Source of the DNA: Himantopus leucocephalus
Taxonomy: Eukaryota > Chordata > Aves > Charadriiformes > Recurvirostridae
Reading direction: 5' to 3'
Length of the DNA stretch: 64,000 bases
Assembly: GCA_003993805.1 (NCBI GenBank)
Contig: RSEF01000006.1
Span: 23,079,676-23,143,675, forward strand
Part shown: piece by piece, positions 37,601 to 51,165 of the stretch
How the letters are laid out: the number at the start of each line of letters is the position of its first letter
Numbering within the stretch: position 1 is the first letter of the stretch
Position numbers and translations under genes: made by a program
Notes under the pieces: model-generated
Told to the model about the DNA's origin: nothing
What the model saw: only the letters and a program-made list of their open reading frames with translations
Database searches by the model: none

Positions 37601-40600
37601 CACTATGGTCTACTTCATTGGTAATGGATAGCTCAGAAATTAACTATCCAAATGTTACAAGGCAGTCCAGTAATATAATGATTTGAAACTAGTGCATACA
37701 CAACCAAAATGGAAATATAAAATGGTTCACACAATTGCCTAGGAGATTTTACCAGCCATAACCACCACAGAGGTGATTAAAGCTTTAATTGTTCTTTGGC
37801 CCTACGGTGCATAAAGTCCCTGAAGTTCCTTTCACCATGCTACGTTTCAAGAATTAGAAGTAAACTGCTATAGCATAATTTTTTACAGATGACTTAATTT
37901 TACACAGTTAGTACAGTCTTAGTAACTGACTAGCTAATTTCAGCTTTATATTATGAGTATTTGAAATGAAATTCCACTAAAAAAAAAAAAGACTCTGCTA
38001 AAATGGCATTGTTTTAATCAACAGCTTGACTCTTAGTCATGTTTATTCAGGATGCAATTTCTTAGTTTGGTGCCAAGGCATTATTTCTGATTTTGTATTT
38101 TCATCAGCCCAGATATAACACAGCAAAAGACAAAGCAAAATGGCTTCTGCTTCTCCTTGTGCATCACCAGACTTGTACAGTGGTGTAAAAACTGACAAAA
38201 CTACAAAAAAACCCATTTAAGACAGCAGTGTCAGTAGTGGCCTAACCTGTGCTGTTAAAAAAAAATAGGTTTTGATTTAAATATACAAAATCATACTTTA
38301 AAGTACTTCACAACTGGTAACGGCTTAGTCCAGAAAAATTTTAATCATTGGTACAGATTGAAAGTGCTGTACAAGAACACATTAACTGGTCCTTATTTTT
38401 ATAAGGAATAGCTAACACTGGAAAAAGGACACCCAGAAGACAGAAGCCGAACTAGGTGAAGTTCATAGAGAAAATGAGACCCAGGAATAGACAAAGTATA
38501 TTCAATCACATTCTTTCGCTGAATTAATTTTGGTCTTGTCCCCCATATCTCTTCCCATCTGTCTGCTGCACTCAGTGATAAGTTCTATTACTGATATACT
38601 GCATACTGTTTTTATAGCTGCCAGCAAAGATGGTGATTATAGTGTGCACAATTATCTTAAATCTCAAATCCAAGATTTAGTATGACTAAATTTTACTTTA
38701 AATGTTAACTACATTATTCTCTTTCTTTTTAACTACATCAAACATTTTTACAGGTCTGTAGCTTAGGGATAATGCTACTTTGGCATAAAGAATACCACAA
38801 CTATTTCTCTTTCTTGTCTTTGTGCGGTGCATTTAAGGGCTAATAAATTTATATAATGATAGATTTTACTAAAAGAATCATAGGAGAAGAAATCCTGGCT
38901 ACACTGTAGTACACATGAATTTTACTTCGACTTCAGTGACACTAGTATTTCATCCATTCTTATTCTCTTTCTCAAAGTTTAATAATACCACTGCATAGTT
39001 GGCTTTCTTCTAGTCTGGGTCCAAAACCAGATACTTTAGTATTCTAATTTTAGCTATCAGTGAGAAACATGCATTTATTGTGTTCAATGATAATTCGGTA
39101 TGAAGGTATTGGGAAATTATTCATTTGTATGTAAAATAAAAACACTTTTTCTGAAGATGTCTGAATGCCTCTGTCTTTATTGAGGGTCTGATAGTAAACT
39201 TGAGCTATCTGCACCTCAAGACTGTTTCAGTTTCTTGCACAGTTTATTATAGACTACATATAGGTTTTAGGTCTGATATACACATTAAAAAAACAGATTT
39301 TTATAGCAGTTACAAATAAGTAGACTGTGCCTTGGGGAAAATTATCCTGCTTGTACAACTGATTTTTTTTTTCCAAATTAACAGTTTACAGTGCTCCCTT
39401 TCTAGGAATTAAGGAATTAAAAAAATGTTTTGAAACACAATATTCAAGATCAGGAAAACAATGGCAGAGTGAAAAATCATATTCAAATCTTCAATCAAAC
39501 CTAGTAATTAGACACATGTAATAAATATGGCATTTCATAAGAAAAATCAGAATGCTGACACAAAGTTAATAGTTGAAACCTTCAAAGAAAGTTATTTTCT
39601 ATTACACATCTGATCTGTCCTTGCTAGCCAAGGATTCTTAATTTTACTGAAGCATAGTTAGAATGGATATTTGGAGAAGTTCAATTGCTCACATTTTAAC
39701 TGGAAAATTTTGGACAAAAATGAAACTCTGCGCTGCAGTTGCATACCTTGTTTATAAGAAAACCTAGATTGATAGGCAATCCACACCCACATGGTTTTCT
39801 GGTACTTAACAATTCAAAACACTATTAAAACAAATTCTATTTAAGGCCCACTTGAGCTGCAGTTTGACTTTGCATCGGTTTGCCCATTGCATTTATATCA
39901 TGCCAAATTAGTGGGCATACATTGGATTCAAAGCTTTGCAGATGCAGATTTGGACCTATATTTATACTATGATTTGAATTTCTCTAACGGGCTGTATGAA
40001 AGAACCAGTAAGTTGTGTTGGCAACTGACACTTTCTAGGGTACTAAGTTGACTACAGCTGGGTCAGAAAGAATCATCTATGTGGGTTAATTAGGCCTTTC
40101 TGTATGCGATATTCTTTTCACAGGAGTTTCTTTCTCGGGAATTACAGAATGAAAACTGGATGCCATCAAACATTTTTGTTTCTATTACTTTTGCTGTTAT
40201 TTACATTATTTTTTTTTTTAATATAGTTTCTATGTATGTTACCTATTTGAACCGGTACTTACATGTATAATCAGTCTATGCACACTTTGTCATTTTCATG
40301 AAGCATTCATAATTAAAGTACTCCTTAATTGTCTAAGAGATAAAAGTCTAATTTTAATTAGGCAGGGTACCAGATAGTCTGCTATGTGCTAGACCAGTTA
40401 TCCTCTGCCCATGCCCATCTTAGGATGAAGTGTCTTATTTCTGATTGAATCTCCATACCGTGTAGTAAAAATCAGAGAAAACAGAGGACAACAAATAAAG
40501 ACAATCAGATTCCAAAGTTTTCAAACTTAGCGCTGTCAGTCTGATACTACATAACTGATGAGCATTAAAACACCTGGGACAATTAGGAGATGCGATACTG

Positions 40601-42859
40601 AGTAATTCCTACTACACTCAAGCAGACCTGCAACCACCTAGCATTTAAAAAGATCAAGAACCTGCTATATGTAGTCTTGCTTATGGTGAATTTAGGAAGT
40701 ATCTTGAGAGTGATACTCCCTCACAGAAGTCCAAACAGAACCATATGATAAGTTTAAGTATAAACAGCGGTAGTAAAGAAATCTGAGGATAGAAAGGTTA
40801 GTTGCATAAAGCAGAGTTGCATGTCAGAGAAGTTCTGGCATGCACCCAGTAAAACCATAATTCCCTATCCTGACAACACTTCGGTCAATCGCTACGTAAA
40901 ACAAATAAGACAATTAATTGCAGGTAGCTGCTATACAACATAAGTAAACCATCCTAAAGGTATGTGTCTGTCATATTGACAGCAAAAGTCTTAATCCAAT
41001 GCATGAATGGTGTTAACAGGCATTTGCAGACCTTGTGATATATCCTTCCTCATTGGTACTATGGACAGGTGCGATAAGCGATGGAACTGATACAGTCTTG
41101 GACGTTACGAGGCAACTTTAATAGAAAATGCAAGATGGTATGGGAAAGGTTTAATGTAGTGTTTCACTTTGGGAATGCAAGTGCAAGTCACAAGAAACAA
41201 AAGCAGAGACAAATGTTGTCAAGAGTCATTAAGCCAAAGGATGGCAAGAAAAGGGGATTGCAGAGTTAAGCCATGCAAAAAACCTTTTTGAACCACAGGT
41301 GAGTAGCTCTGTTTCTGCCTAAGTAAGACTACTAGTATAAATTGAACTTCTCACATCATCTCAAGATGAGGCAGACATATGAGTTATTTGGCATAAACAC
41401 TTCGCCTTGAGTGTTGAGTATAAAACAGTTATAATCACTTCTGAAGACACTGATGTCTTTGGACTTTGCCTTAAGTTCACTAACGACACTTCTTGGTGAG
41501 AATATCAGATAGCTGTAATAGATAAATACAGAATACAGAGACATTGATATGGAAGCATACTCACTTGAGATGACATGTCACACTGAGCACTCTGACTGGT
41601 CTGCACAGCTCTGGCGTTCAACATTGTTAGCACCTTTGCAGGTGAGAGAAAGCTGCAGGCCTCACAAGTTGTGCAGGAGAGGCAGGAATATCAAACTTTT
41701 CCAAACTTAAGCAAAGATGGAGGCTCTCACACTTTGAAAAAATTCACATGCCATATATATATCCTTGGAAGACCAATAATTGATTTTAAAAAACATTATT
41801 CTAGCTTATCTGTGCTAAAATATGGAATTTATTCTACTGCATTCAAAAGTTAAAAAGAATAAAAAGCTAAACAGAATTTGGCATTTTGTAGATAATTAGA
41901 TCACCAGTACCCAAACCTGCCTTGAAGCAAATGAAGGCTAATTATGCTCATTCCTGAGAAGCCAAAATGTATGCATTTAAAATGGGCTTGAGTGCATAGA
42001 CCTGATAATAATAGTGCTGTTTGTTTAATATATATTTGTTGCATTACAAGTGCCTTAAAACATCACTAGCATACTTTCATCAAGGAAAAGATTATCTTAT
42101 TTGCTTGTGGTACATTTAAACAATAAATATAATTGCTAGTTCCTTGTGTGTACTTCAGATCTCATTTTGAGGGATAAATATTTAAAGTTTACATAATTTA
42201 ATACAAAATAAATTTATCACCAAATTAAAGAATGGTGTCATTACAAACATAATTACCAATACTCAGCCATCATTCAGTGAAGTTTATCAGAGCAAAACAA
42301 ATTCAGTAAACATAAGTGTATTCATAAAGAATTTCCCACTCTACACGGTACCAATAATTGCGATTTCTGATCTTGGCTTATTAGCTACTACTAACAGCAA
42401 GCCTGGGTCCAGAGGAATTAGTCTTAATAAGTATGTGTTAATAAATGTGGCTGGCAGATAAAAAGGTAATTGTACATACTGACATGTCTTTCTCTTCGTG
42501 CAACTTGATTCTGTGAAAAAGCATGGTGTCCAGTAGCATCTCAGACACCCTTTTAGTCAACTGATGAGTTGTAATTTATGCAAACTGACTCTAGGTGTTT
42601 TTCATCCACTATTGGGATTGTTATGATATTAATAATAATATAGATATTTATTTTCTTTATAATGAAAGGATCTAGAGCAGAAATAATAATTACTAGTAAA
42701 TACAAATAATGAATAAAAGAAAAATAAGCCTCACTTGTTTTTTTTCAGCATTTATGTATAAGGTGAGAAGTATTCTATTAGGTTTTGTTTGGTTAAAGCA
42801 TTACTTTGTTGGGCATGATGGTGAATAACAGCTTTTATGATTGGGATGGCATGCAACAT
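31661..42859. other. Long gene-free stretch
   Basis: About 11 kb of AT-rich DNA without a recognised gene or named repeat. The longest open frame is 127 codons on the plus strand (36,424-36,807), with an acidic segment near its end; it matches nothing I know. Minor items are a duplicated aattatatttcttg at 35,477-35,507 and assorted A or T runs. Confidence 0.6.
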
Positions 42860-44110
42860 CTTAAGAAAAACCCCAAGCCTTAAGAATAGGACTATGACTG
42901 AAGAAGTGAAGCATGCTATCAAAAATAAAATACAAATTAATCATATAACCGGTTTGAACCACCATGCAGAGCCAACGTAAAGAGTAAAGCAAAGACATAG
43001 AGGGAACATGGTAGATTGGAATGTATCCAAAGGAAAACACCTGACTTGAACAATGCTTTGAACTGATTAAAAGGCTTTCAGCTCCAAACTGCAAACTAGC
43101 TTAGACTTACATATGCCATAGTTTTGAACAATACATGATACGTGTGAAAGAAAATTATCTCAGTTTAATGTTGATTGTAACATACCTTTCTCAGCAACGC
43201 AGTGAAACACAGAAACCCAATGAAACTCAGTAAAAGGTGAGAAGACATAACTATAAGTACAGCTAGAGGAAATCCTTCCTGTCTGCATCATAGTCTTTGC
43301 AAATCAGTCCTCGAGATGGGAGGACAACAGCACATTCTGGGAATATGCCAAGTCAGATATTCTGGAAGCTCATGTGCTTCATAGCAAAGAATATGGTTTT
43401 TCCAATTTGTTTGCATATTATGCTGAATTTTTGCATGGTTAGGTTGGCACACACAATTACTCCCACAGAAGCAATAAAAACACATGTAGTAATTAATCTT
43501 ATTAGAAGAAGCCATATTCATATACTACAGATAATGTCACAATTGCAGAATTATGCTTTTTAAAAATGTTAACAGAGAACAGAAATGATGGGTGAAACTA
43601 AGTGATTTGCTTAGCCAGCAGCGCTGAACTTTGTCTTTTAACAGAGAGAAAGTCACAGAGCAGAATATCAATTTCAAGCTGTGAATTTTTCTGTGCTCTC
43701 TTCACTAGTGGGAAATAAAGCCAGTTAAATTTTGGAAGTTTTGCTTGTTGGATATTTTGGTATTTCAAAAATGCTTTTGATTCGCTGTTATGAGAGTCGT
43801 ATTTTCTTCCTTCCTTAAGGATCACCAAAACTAAACAGTGGCCTAAGCAGCTACAAATGGTATGAAGATGATAAAGATTCAGGACAAGATGAAGAAAAAG
43901 CACTGATGAAATGGTCACTCGTGTGAGGACAAATGTACAGTTCAAATGTGGAGCCACCAAAGATGATATATACGTGAAGAGTCAGAGAACCAATATACAT
44001 ATAGGTCTTTATAATAGCGGTTTTGGTCCTACTCCAAATCTGTAGTGCTCTCACTGAGTAGCTGTTAAAGAAATACATGAAGCACTTCATGATGAAATCT
44101 CCCAAACAAT
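42860..44110 (-). pseudogene. Olfactory-receptor-like pseudogene
   Basis: A decayed rhodopsin-like receptor is readable in pieces, in the correct order on the minus strand. FMYFFNSYS (44,081-44,067 onward) matches the PMYFFLSNLS landmark before TM2. IIFGGSTFELYI (about 43,961) followed by SDHFISAF (about 43,916) matches the FFGG-x-E-x-FLL and MAYDRYVAI end of TM3. CVFIASVGVIVCANLTMQKF (about 43,480) resembles TM4. LAVLIVMSSHLLLSFIGFL then LLRK (43,275-43,170) resembles TM5. CSSQVFSFGYIPIYHVP (about 43,052) resembles the KAFSTCSSHL TM6 motif. Stops separate the pieces, TM5 is in another frame, TM1 is not recognisable, and about 340 bp extra lies between TM3 and TM4. It is clearly non-functional. 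Confidence 0.6.
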
Positions 44111-45989
44111 TCTGAAAGCACAGAGGGAGAAGACAGAAGTCAAACTTCAGAATTTACATCATCATGTTACCATGTTGAACGCTCTCATGGCTACAAGGAA
44201 GCAGAGTGTCCAACCTTCTCTGGGGGCAGGAAATAGGAGAAAAAGGATTAATCTCCTAGCCACATTTTAAAAAACACACTTTTACTGCTCCAGGGTAGAA
44301 TTTGAAATTAGAATGTTGACAAAAGACATTGAATTCATGTAGAAGAGTCAGCATAACTGTGATTAGAACCCTCCCAACTTCTAGACATAAATAATGACAA
44401 TTAACAACACACATTTGGTTCGAAAGACGTGACATAGAGCTTTTTTGAGAACTAATAGCATATATATTTTAATATGAGAAGGGCAGTTCATGCATTTGAT
44501 TTCTAGGAGGCTTTAATGCAATTTAAGACCCATTTACAAGATATCTGGGTAAGGGTAACTTAAATCTGACTTCAAGATGCCAAATCTACAGTGCCATGCA
44601 AAAGTAGTCATGAGGCTGGATTTGAGAATGAATTCACAGTTCACCTACGCTATTTATTCATTAGATCATTTTGGGGGCACTTGGCTAGGCAGTGTGCCCA
44701 CCTACCTCACCATATTCTGTCTTTCTGCTGACAGTATGAGACTGATGTCACAGACGGTGATTCTTGGCATTAGCAGTCAGAGTAGACATAGCTAGAATAA
44801 TATTGTTTTTACAAAACACAGGATAAGAAAATCTACACTTAATACCTGAAATCTGTTGATCCTCCAAGCAGAAATATCCCCCAAATATATTGTCTTGATA
44901 TTCAAGACATAAAAGCACAGGTTTAGAAAACAAAAAAAATAATCCTAAAGACCAGGGAAGACCACAAGCTCTGTGTAGGATTCTGACTGAGCATGATGTA
45001 CACACTCAAATGTATGAATGCACTGAGAAAATTCTCGAGTGACTGTAAAATAATAGCAGCATCATTCTGCTGAGTGAGGCATGTATTCTTTCAATTCACA
45101 CTTCTTTTTACTGGAGAGAATTTGCAACTTGCAGCCTCATATTTAACTAAAGTAATGCAAAGTAATTCACACCCCTATATCTTGCTATCTAAAGATAACT
45201 ACTGGCAACAGTATTTATACAAAAGAAAAAAAATCAGCCAATTTTAGCCCAGGACTAACTTGACTTAATGCAGTTCACATGCTCTGGGAACAAGCATAGC
45301 ACAAATATAGACAGAAAACATCTCCTTACCTGACAAAAAAGCAATCAAATAGGAACACAAAATTTCTACTACAGAACTTTTACATGCCTAATACAACAGT
45401 TTCCCTTGAAAACTTGCACTTGTCAGAGAGCATAAGTTTATGTCATTATTTGAATTACTATAGTTGTTCTTACAGTGAAGGTAAGGAAGTGTGTATTTTA
45501 TAATCTGAAGTAAAATTATTTGAATAGTTTTACAAAGTTTTGCAAGATTGGCAAGCGTGACCTTGTAAATTGTTTTATATAAATATTTAAGTGACATGAA
45601 CTCATGGATTTGTCCAGCTTCTCAATGAATTCATTTGCAATCAAATGCAGCAAGAACTGAACATTGTAGTAAACTTCAGCAAAACAAAAATCTATTGTTA
45701 ATAAAAGGACATTTTCCATAGCATATTATATTTAAACATTTGAAAGTGCTTCATTAACATTTTACATAGTCATACAAGGTAGTAATTATCCCTTAATTGC
45801 TCAGGTTGTAGACCTGAATCTCAAAGAATTCAGGTGATTTAAGCATCATCATGCAGAAAATGACGTGCAGGCAAAAATACAACCCAGCCCACCTCTGTGC
45901 TAGTCTGAATCCTTACCCAAAAGGCCACATTTGTATTTATCTTGGGCCTTGTGTTAAACTAAACAATTGAGGTACTAAAAACCATCTAG
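44111..45989. other. Gene-free stretch
   Basis: No gene or repeat was recognised. Open frames on both strands (for example 44,577-44,795 plus and 44,748-45,005 minus) overlap each other and have no supporting context. Confidence 0.65.
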
Positions 45990-46195
45990 GCATAAAGATC
46001 TCTATAGGTACCATTAGTACTGCTTTACTACTGCTCCTTATCTTTTCCATGTCCAATCCCTTATTCATCTTTGCGGCCCTTTCCTGATGCAATATATTGT
46101 TCTTGATCTTCTTGTACCGGACAGCCAAAACCTGGACACAGCGCTCCAGCTGTTGTCTTACTATGGGTGAACAGATCATATGATGCAGACAGACA
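45990..46195 (-). mobile_element. CR1 LINE fragment, reverse orientation
   Basis: On the plus strand this reads as the complement of CR1. 'ttcatctttgcggcccttt' lies near 46,065, 'gttcttgatcttcttgtacc' near 46,099 and 'acctggacacagcgctccag' near 46,131, followed by 'tgttgtcttactatgggtga'. These are the complements of the CR1 segment that encodes the region around the 'ctggagcgctgtgtccagg' block. A 92-codon minus-strand open frame over it (45,937-46,215) is a surviving piece of the decayed ORF2, not a host gene. Confidence 0.75.
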
Positions 46196-48959
46196 GCAGT
46201 ATCTATCTGGGGCATTCATGATTTCTCATACAGGCTAGTGATCCTAGTCCTACTAGAGTGTTGAGCACACTAAAAACACTTCTACAAGCCTCCTTAGGGA
46301 GATAGCCAACTAGGCAATAGAAAATTTAAGAGGCAAATGCAACTAAAGCTACAAAAACATGCCATCATTCAAGCCCTAAACTTCATACCATTTTCACAGA
46401 AAAGCACTGGAATGGGCCCAAGGGCTTTTTCTACTTGAAAGGCTGTAGACAAAACAGTGAACACCTACTCTTTTTGTTAAAATGTCATAGTAGAATCACA
46501 GGATTTAGTGATATTTCTGTCATTGATCTTTTAAACGATGAATGTAGATCAAAGACCATCTTCAAACTCTGTACTCCGGAATCTTGGAATGAATTTGCAA
46601 TAATTATCAAATATGCACTCAGATCTGGAAAGAAATGGATGATTATGAATATACCGTATATAGGTTTTCACTCAGTTTCAGAAGTTTGAGAATATATCCC
46701 CTCATATATCTTTGCTGTTCATCAATGTCTGCTCACTGTTCAGTGCTATTTGTTAAAGCGTTGCTAAAACAAGAATGTTAAAGTGTTATGAAGTGACAGT
46801 TGTGCAATTAAAAAATACATAATAAACACAGTGGAAAGAAACATTGGAATATTTTGCATATACAAATATTTGGTGAATGCTGGCATACTTTTTCATAATT
46901 ATCTATATCAGATAACATTTTTCCCGAAAAGGCTTTAAAAAAAAAAGAAGGGGGGGGGGGGCAAAATTTAGCTGAGACTCTAGTCTGGAAGTCTATGTTT
47001 TGATTGAAAAATTATCTCTTTGAGTATAGAAATAACTATGAACAGTCCTACTGAAATCACTGGGTGGTATGGATTTGTCATGAAAATGCAGGATGGCCTC
47101 TAATGCAGAGGAAACAACATAAAATTCCACAGGACTGAAAAATATTTTTAATAGACACCTGTAAGTAAAAACCCAAGGAAGTGGAGAATGGTAGCAGTAA
47201 GGATACTCAAGTCTCTTATTAAAAAAAAAAAAGTGCGTGCTTTATATTTACTATCCAAAAAAAGAACAGTAACGCAAAAATCTAGATGGCTTTTCATCTG
47301 ATGAGGTGTACTACATATTTATTATGTGATGCAGCACATAAGTTATTATTCTTGAATAATACATTTTGTGTAGTGAGTTTTCACAGACAGAGTAACAATA
47401 TGAAGTAGTATACATGTTATCATGTAACAAGCCTCCAAACTCTTATTGTTAGAGACCTGTAATTCTTAGGAAGCACTTCAGATAAAGGTAATGAAGGCAA
47501 TAAAAAGTCAGTCTCTTGCCATAGTAAAAACATATATATTGGTTTCAAAGAGATTAAATAAAACCACATATAAACTATGAGAGAGTCCCTTTATGACCTT
47601 ATAAAACAGACGTTAACACTTCAAAGAGTATTTGTGGAAAGAAACAACCATTGATATAACCAAATAAATAATTTTGAATGGCTACAATGAATGTATGCGA
47701 TACGTATATGACCACGTACAAATCTTGAGTTAATTTTCTGTTCATAAGAGAAACTTCATTTTCAAGTAAGTATTTAGAAGCAAACTTTAGATAGCCTTGC
47801 AATCCAAGCAAATTAGCTCTACATATTGCAGACTAAAAGGAGAGAGCAAATTCCTCCCCTAGGGTTCATAGCACTAGAGCAGCTGTTCTGCAGTCATTAC
47901 TACAGTCCATAGGCAGCAGCAGCCACAGCTGTTACACATTAACCTAAACAGGCATCTTGGACAGTAGATTCATGTAATCACAGACTTAATGGTCATCTAC
48001 CCTCCCCTCGAACTCATTAACTCCTCCTCACTGTTACAGGGGGGTAAAACACTTAGATATTTTCCCCATGTGAACAGGGAATGCAGAATTCTTGGTATGC
48101 TTTAGATGGCTTTCTCCTTAGCAAAGTATTCCGTGTGCACTGCCATGTGCATCGCACAGAACAATGGAAATTTGCCTTCTAAGCAATATTTTAGTCTATA
48201 TCATCTTCATTTTCCCTTTTTTCCTGTATAAGCAAACTTGGGTTTTGAAGTGTACATACATTTTTTATTATATTTGGCATCTGAATTTATTGTTTCTGTA
48301 TTTGAAATGTGCCCTTTAATCTGCTCAATGAGTGGAATAATTAGCCAATACTTATTGCTAATCTGCACATGCATTTCATACCCAATCCTATTTAAAATTT
48401 CTGTCAACAAAGCAATTCTCTTTCAGATTTCAATTCTATTTTTTAATTATTCATTATAATAGTCTCCAATAATTTAATGCCCCATGCTCAGACTTGGAAG
48501 AATCTTTCTAGCTGATCTTACAATTTCTAAGCATTATCTTGGTACACTTCCAATTTCCACCCTTTTCTCAGTATTGGTCATGCCCTTAGAAAACTAATGA
48601 TGTTCTCTTTTCTCATTCAGGCTTCTTTTCTCTTTTCTTCCTCCTGTCACAAATGCTGTACTCAATACATTGATCATGACATACTTCCCAGTCATTTAGC
48701 ACAGTTCACTAAAGTCACCAGATTTCAGTTTATGAGCTCAGATTTTTTCCTTTTAAGTAAAATCTAATAGTATTCCATCAGTATATTACTGTGATACAGT
48801 GTCTCCTCAAGCTATAAATAAAACACTCCTTAAGGAAGGACATACAAGTAAAAAATGGAGGCAGAGATGCACCATATAGCTATAACGAATAAAATTTCTC
48901 TGCTGTTCAAGAACAGGTGAGCTTAAGACCTAATAGAGACCTTTGGATAAGGACAAAAG
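46196..48959. other. Gene-free stretch with an A/G homopolymer
   Basis: No gene was recognised. A10 (46,937-46,946) is followed by G12 (46,950-46,961). The plus-strand open frame 46,435-46,689 has no recognisable similarity. Confidence 0.6.
46937..46961. repeat. A10-GAA-G12 homopolymer tract
   Basis: Ten adenines, then GAA, then twelve guanines. The guanine run is long enough to be error-prone in sequencing and could form G-quadruplex structure. Confidence 0.95.
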
Positions 48960-50199
48960 GGAAGGAAGACTGGACTTATGTCATGGTAGGGATCAGTGAT
49001 ATATCAAATCCAGTCAGAGGGTGAATGACTTTTCCAGAACAATTAACAGAAGTAATCAAAGAATAGGAAGTAGGGTAGTTGGTTTGCCAATCATCACCAA
49101 CTCTGCTAGGTAAGGGATGCTGGAAGATATGAATTGTCTAACAGGTTCTTGGTATTTTCTAGAAATACCCTGAGAGAACTGAACAAGCGAGCAGGTGCTG
49201 GCAAGGACTGCTCTTTCAATTCCTATTTACACAGAGAAGTTGGTCAAGAGTACAAGGGACGAGGCAGTTCGAGTGAAAGTTGCCATAAAACAATGAGAGT
49301 TCTCAACTACTAGGAAAGGAGGGAGTTGCCACAGCACATTATGAACAATGACATTCCAAAACCAGACTTTAACAAACTGAGGAAACAAAAGATATGATCT
49401 CTTGGGCAAACATTCAAAGTGGTGTTTGTTTTTTGTTTTGTTTTAAAAAAGAAAGTTTCAGGAGAAGTTTTAAATAGAACCAGTTCTGGAGGCAGAAAAA
49501 CAACTTATCCCAAACAGGAAGATAAAAAGGAAGCACATGAAGAGATTTAAGAGTCTAAATCAAGGTCTCTTGAACGATTGACATGTAAAAAAAGAATAGT
49601 ACCAAGAGTGTAAATAATATCACCAATAAAGGAACAGCATCAATTTCTCAGAATCTTAATGCAGCACCCTACCTAAGTAACAACAGATAAGGTGCATTAA
49701 AACAACCAAGAAAATGTTATTAAAAATTGCAAGCAAGAAAGGGTCATGCACTAACAACAACAACAAAAATAAGGTGAAATCACTAATAACAGAGAAAGCT
49801 AAAACAGTTTGGGCTTTTTTTTTTTTTTATCTTTGGAAAGGAACTGATTGTGACCAGGCGCTTGGCATAATTTTAATAAAAGGGAGACAGCACAGCAGAC
49901 AAGAAGAAGGGGAAAGGGAAAGGGAAAGAGTAAAACAATATTTAGATTTCCAGTTCAGCAGGACTTAGCAATTTAAGAGAGGTATCATCAACTGAAACAA
50001 AACTTTAGCTATTAGGCATGGCAATATATGGAAGAGGGGGAGGTCTCAGAATTAACACAACAAAAACAGTGCTTACACTTTCCCCCCCCCTTTTTATACA
50101 TATCTTGGCATTCACAGACTAGGTGATTAAATTGGGATATCTGAAAATTTACTAGAACAAATTATTCAAAAATCAATTTCAAAGCACCTGGGGATAATA
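48960..50199 (+). mobile_element. Probable 5' part of the same ancient LINE
   Basis: Purine-rich plus-strand sequence leads into the recognised LINE half, with phrases such as 'actttaacaaactgaggaaa' (about 49,366) and 'aacaggaagataaaaaggaa' (about 49,515) that occur in the middle of CR1 ORF2 copies. It also holds T12 at about 49,815, a (GGGAAA)n tract at about 49,910-49,930 and C9 at 50,082-50,090, which are probably later growth. Inferred mainly from position and orientation. Confidence 0.4.
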
Positions 50200-51165
50200 A
50201 GATAACAAACAGACAAGACATATTTGTCAAGAACAAATCATATAAAACCAACCTAATTTAATTGGGTTTTTTTGGTCGGAGTAATTAGTCTCATGGATAA
50301 GGAGGAAGAAATATTTGCAATCTATCTTAACCTAAGCAAATAAGGGAATACAGTTTAGCTGAAAGTACTAAAAGATGAGCACACATGGGCTGGAAATAAG
50401 GAATGCAAAAAGTAGGTTTTGACACAAGATTACAGCAGAGAACATTTCTGCTTGAATTCTGGAAGGCCTGTTTGGGTCAGTCACCATTATGTACTGTCAC
50501 AAATGATATAGATATTGCATAGAAGACATCGACATTGTAAATAATTTAAGAATAGATTATTCTAAGAGTATATAAAATGACTTTGATAAACTCTGGAGCA
50601 ACAAGTAAGAAATTTCATGAAATCAAACGCAAACCACTACATTTTAAAAGAAAACACTAATAAACACAAAGGTGATATAACTGGTTAATTCAACAGAAAC
50701 AGAAAATTGTAAGCCATCTAACTTTGATACTCAAAAAATGGATATACTTTTCTGAAATAGGTAACTGGTAACTGAAGTGTGATATGAAGATGCAAAATGT
50801 TTCTCTTTAATTTTGTTTCAAGTTTTGGCAGCCTTAGCTAGAGTCCATTGTGTGGCATCCTACTTTCAGAAGGCAAATGATCAGATAAAATTACTCTTGA
50901 TGTGATTTGGTTTGTTAATTCTAAAAAAAGAGAAAGCTGAAAAGCAACATGATACTAAAGCATGCTTCATATTGCATGTGATCAACCATTTTCATGGTAT
51001 GAGGGGAAAGCTGGCTTATTTGCAACAAAGAAGAAATAGTTCTGATATCAGGAAAAGCTTTTCAGTTATTAGAAGGAATAAGTTCATTACTAGTTGTGCA
51101 AGGCTGTGATCATCAGGGGCTCTTATGAAAATAAATAAATTTGTCAGGATAGTCTACATGTATTT
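50200..51165 (+). mobile_element. Ancient CR1-type LINE, ORF2 3' half and tail
   Basis: The landmarks of a decayed CR1 element run in order. 'gtcaagaacaaatcat' with 'aaaaccaacctaattt' is near 50,228, followed by 'ctcatggataaggaggaaga' near 50,291 and 'atctatcttaacctaagcaa' near 50,320. 'gtttgggtcagtcaccatta' is near 50,470 and 'cacaaatgatatagatattg' near 50,499, the segment for a decayed NDIDD-like region. 'aaatttcatgaaatcaaacg' is near 50,610, 'gatatcaggaaaagctttt' near 51,044 and 'atttgtcaggatagtctaca' near 51,139. The terminal repeat word is lost. Divergence is high and no frame survives. Confidence 0.72.

Noticed and set aside
42860..44110. Interpretation of the receptor relic as a bitter taste (TAS2R) or vomeronasal type 1 receptor.
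   Set aside because: MYFF before TM2 and the FGG plus D-x-F/Y pattern at TM3 are olfactory receptor landmarks and are not typical of TAS2R or V1R.
45937..46215. 92-codon minus-strand frame with protein-like composition, considered as a host gene.
   Set aside because: The bases match the complement of a CR1 LINE segment (acctggacacagcgctccag and neighbours).
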